This document shows positions 62,874 through 64,000 of a stretch of 64,000 nucleotides of DNA, one piece after another. The stretch lies in assembly GCA_964577055.1 (NCBI GenBank), contig CAZNWC010000009.1, forward strand, positions 1 through 64,000, in the 5' to 3' direction. The translations under genes were made by a program, and so were the position numbers. Numbering within the stretch: the stretch's first letter is position 1; each line of letters opens with the position of its first letter. The stretch is from PNNG01 sp964577055 (GTDB taxonomy: Bacteria; Bacteroidota; Bacteroidia; UBA7662). A model generated the notes under the pieces. It worked only from the letters and a program-made list of their open reading frames with translations, was not told the origin of the DNA and did not search any database.

Positions 62874-64000
62874 TTAGATTATTTCCTGTTTGATGCGTTC
62901 AATGATGGCGTCGAGCTCGGCCAATTTCGCATCGTACAGTTTAACATCGGCCAATTGGGTATTGAGGCTGATGTAGTATTTGATTTTAGGCTCGGTGCCA
63001 CTCGGACGGGCCGAAATGATGCCGCCGTTTTCGGTGATGAACTGCATTACATTCGATTTGGGCAGGTCGATCGGCCAGGTTTGGCCGGTACGCAAATCAG
63101 TTTCGATGCGTTGCTCATAGTCTTTCACCCGCATGATGTTCATGCCAGCCAAGGTTTTAGGCGGGTTGGCCCGGTAACCCGCCATGAGCTCCTGAATTTC
63201 TTCGGCCCCGCGTTTGCCTGCTTTGGTAAACGATAACAAAGCTTCTTTGTACAAACCATATTCACGGTAAATGTCGATCAACACTTCGTACAGGCTTTTG
63301 CCCTTGTTTTTGTAGTGCGCACACATTTCGGCCAGCATGGTGCAAGCCACCACAGCGTCCTTGTCGCGCACATGGTCGCCCACCAAATAGCCGTAACTTT
63401 CTTCACAGCCGGCAATAAAGGTTTTTTGCCCTTGCAACTGGGTCATCAGCGCCCCAATAAACTTGAAACCCGTGAGCGTATTGTAGCAATTCACCCCTTT
63501 GCTCTCCGCCATTTTGTCGATGAGGTAGGTGGTTACCACGGTTTTGATGATGTACTCGTTGCCGGTGAGCATGCCCTTGCTTTCCCACTGGTTGAGCAGG
63601 TAATAAAAAAGGAGGCTGCCTGTTTGATTGCCGTTGAGCAAGATGTATTCGCCTTGCGGATTGCGGATGGCAATGCCCACGCGGTCGGCATCGGGGTCGG
63701 TGGCCATGACAATGTCGGCGCCTACCTTTTCAGCCTTGCGCAAAGCCAGGGTCATGGCTTCGTGCTCTTCGGGGTTGGGATAAATCACGGTAGGGAAGTT
63801 GCCATCGGGGATGCACTGCTCTTCTACCAGGTGAACATTGGTGAAGCCCAACTGCTTGAGGGCTCGTGGTACGATGTCAACCGCGGTACCATGTATAGGA
63901 GAAAACACAATGGACAGGTCGTGCTGCGCAGCAATGGCCTCGCGGTCTATGCTTACTTTGGTGATGGTATTGATGAAGAGCTCATCGATTTCGGCGCCGA
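62874..64000 (-). CDS. Phosphoglucomutase/phosphomannomutase (partial, N-terminus beyond window)
   Basis: The C-terminal part of an alpha-D-phosphohexomutase. The frame is open from the stop to the window edge (at least 375 codons), so the start lies outside. FSPIHGTAVD, MATDPDADRVGIAI (metal-binding DxDxDR loop), VTTYLIDKMA, CEESYGYLVGDHVRDKD and the phosphate-binding SGTEPKIKYYI are visible. The active Ser loop should lie beyond the edge. The long form with GCEESYG resembles bacterial phosphoglucomutase of the PGM2 type. Together with manC it would serve sugar-nucleotide supply. Confidence 0.92.
   Translation of the reverse strand, partial: GAEIDELFINTITKVSIDREAIAAQHDLSIVFSPIHGTAVDIVPRALKQLGFTNVHLVEEQCIPDGNFPTVIYPNPEEHEAMTLALRKAEKVGADIVMATDPDADRVGIAIRNPQGEYILLNGNQTGSLLFYYLLNQWESKGMLTGNEYIIKTVVTTYLIDKMAESKGVNCYNTLTGFKFIGALMTQLQGQKTFIAGCEESYGYLVGDHVRDKDAVVACTMLAEMCAHYKNKGKSLYEVLIDIYREYGLYKEALLSFTKAGKRGAEEIQELMAGYRANPPKTLAGMNIMRVKDYEQRIETDLRTGQTWPIDLPKSNVMQFITENGGIISARPSGTEPKIKYYISLNTQLADVKLYDAKLAELDAIIERIKQEII

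Overview
The window looks like chromosomal DNA of a Bacteroidota bacterium. Many start codons are closely preceded by the Bacteroidota -7 promoter element TAnnTTTG, and the gene content fits: a DUF3078 protein, a DUF502 protein, a SlyD-type isomerase, a geranylgeranylglyceryl-phosphate synthase family protein, many signal-peptide beta-barrels and lipoproteins, and SAM-riboswitch control of metH. The order or family cannot be decided from sequence alone. No rRNA, CRISPR array or replication origin was seen. There is one tRNA (Glu).

Region 1 (1-5223) differs from the rest. It is visibly more AT-rich and holds a tight, overlapping five-gene operon on the minus strand: a FliG-like protein with its own signal peptide and membrane span, a CsgG/FlgO-like outer-membrane protein, a TPR-like lipoprotein, a MotA-type stator and a MotB-type stator. 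No other flagellar gene is present. A 23-bp exact direct repeat (1-23 and 5201-5223) bounds the segment, and the second copy sits where a zinc-free alcohol dehydrogenase/quinone reductase gene is cut off. This is the best candidate in the window for an undescribed system: a compact ion-driven rotary or force-generating envelope machine.

Region 2 (5224-33000) is mostly housekeeping and envelope genes: mrp, a NifU-C protein, pyrF, an ECF sigma factor, manC, M28 and M61 peptidases, slyD, an ArsR regulator with a rhodanese, a TlpA-like thioredoxin, an ABC-2 exporter with a LolA-like protein, an S41 protease, a hybrid histidine kinase broken by two in-frame stops, a PIF1-like helicase, a porin-like protein and an alpha/beta hydrolase. 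A degenerate four-helix-bundle gene between inverted repeats separates mrp from the NifU-C gene.

Region 3 (33000-41750) carries an MNT-HEPN toxin-antitoxin pair, DUF502 and acyltransferase genes, then an amidoligase neighbourhood: an ATP-grasp-like ligase, a class I glutamine amidotransferase, a GCS2-type carboxylate-amine ligase and an ATP-grasp protein with a tail of nine AT-hook-like repeats, next to an esterase. A DUF3078 barrel protein and tRNA-Glu follow.

Region 4 (41750-64000) has an O-antigen ligase family protein, a GGGP synthase family protein, purQ, an esterase, a SAM-I riboswitch controlling metH-metF, serS, a TPR histidine kinase, rho, an S9 peptidase and a partial phosphohexomutase. 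metH is interrupted in frame by a 608-bp element with 22-bp terminal inverted repeats that encodes a DUF559 (Vsr/PD-(D/E)XK-like) nuclease domain. Strong intrinsic terminators separate most convergent or consecutive units.
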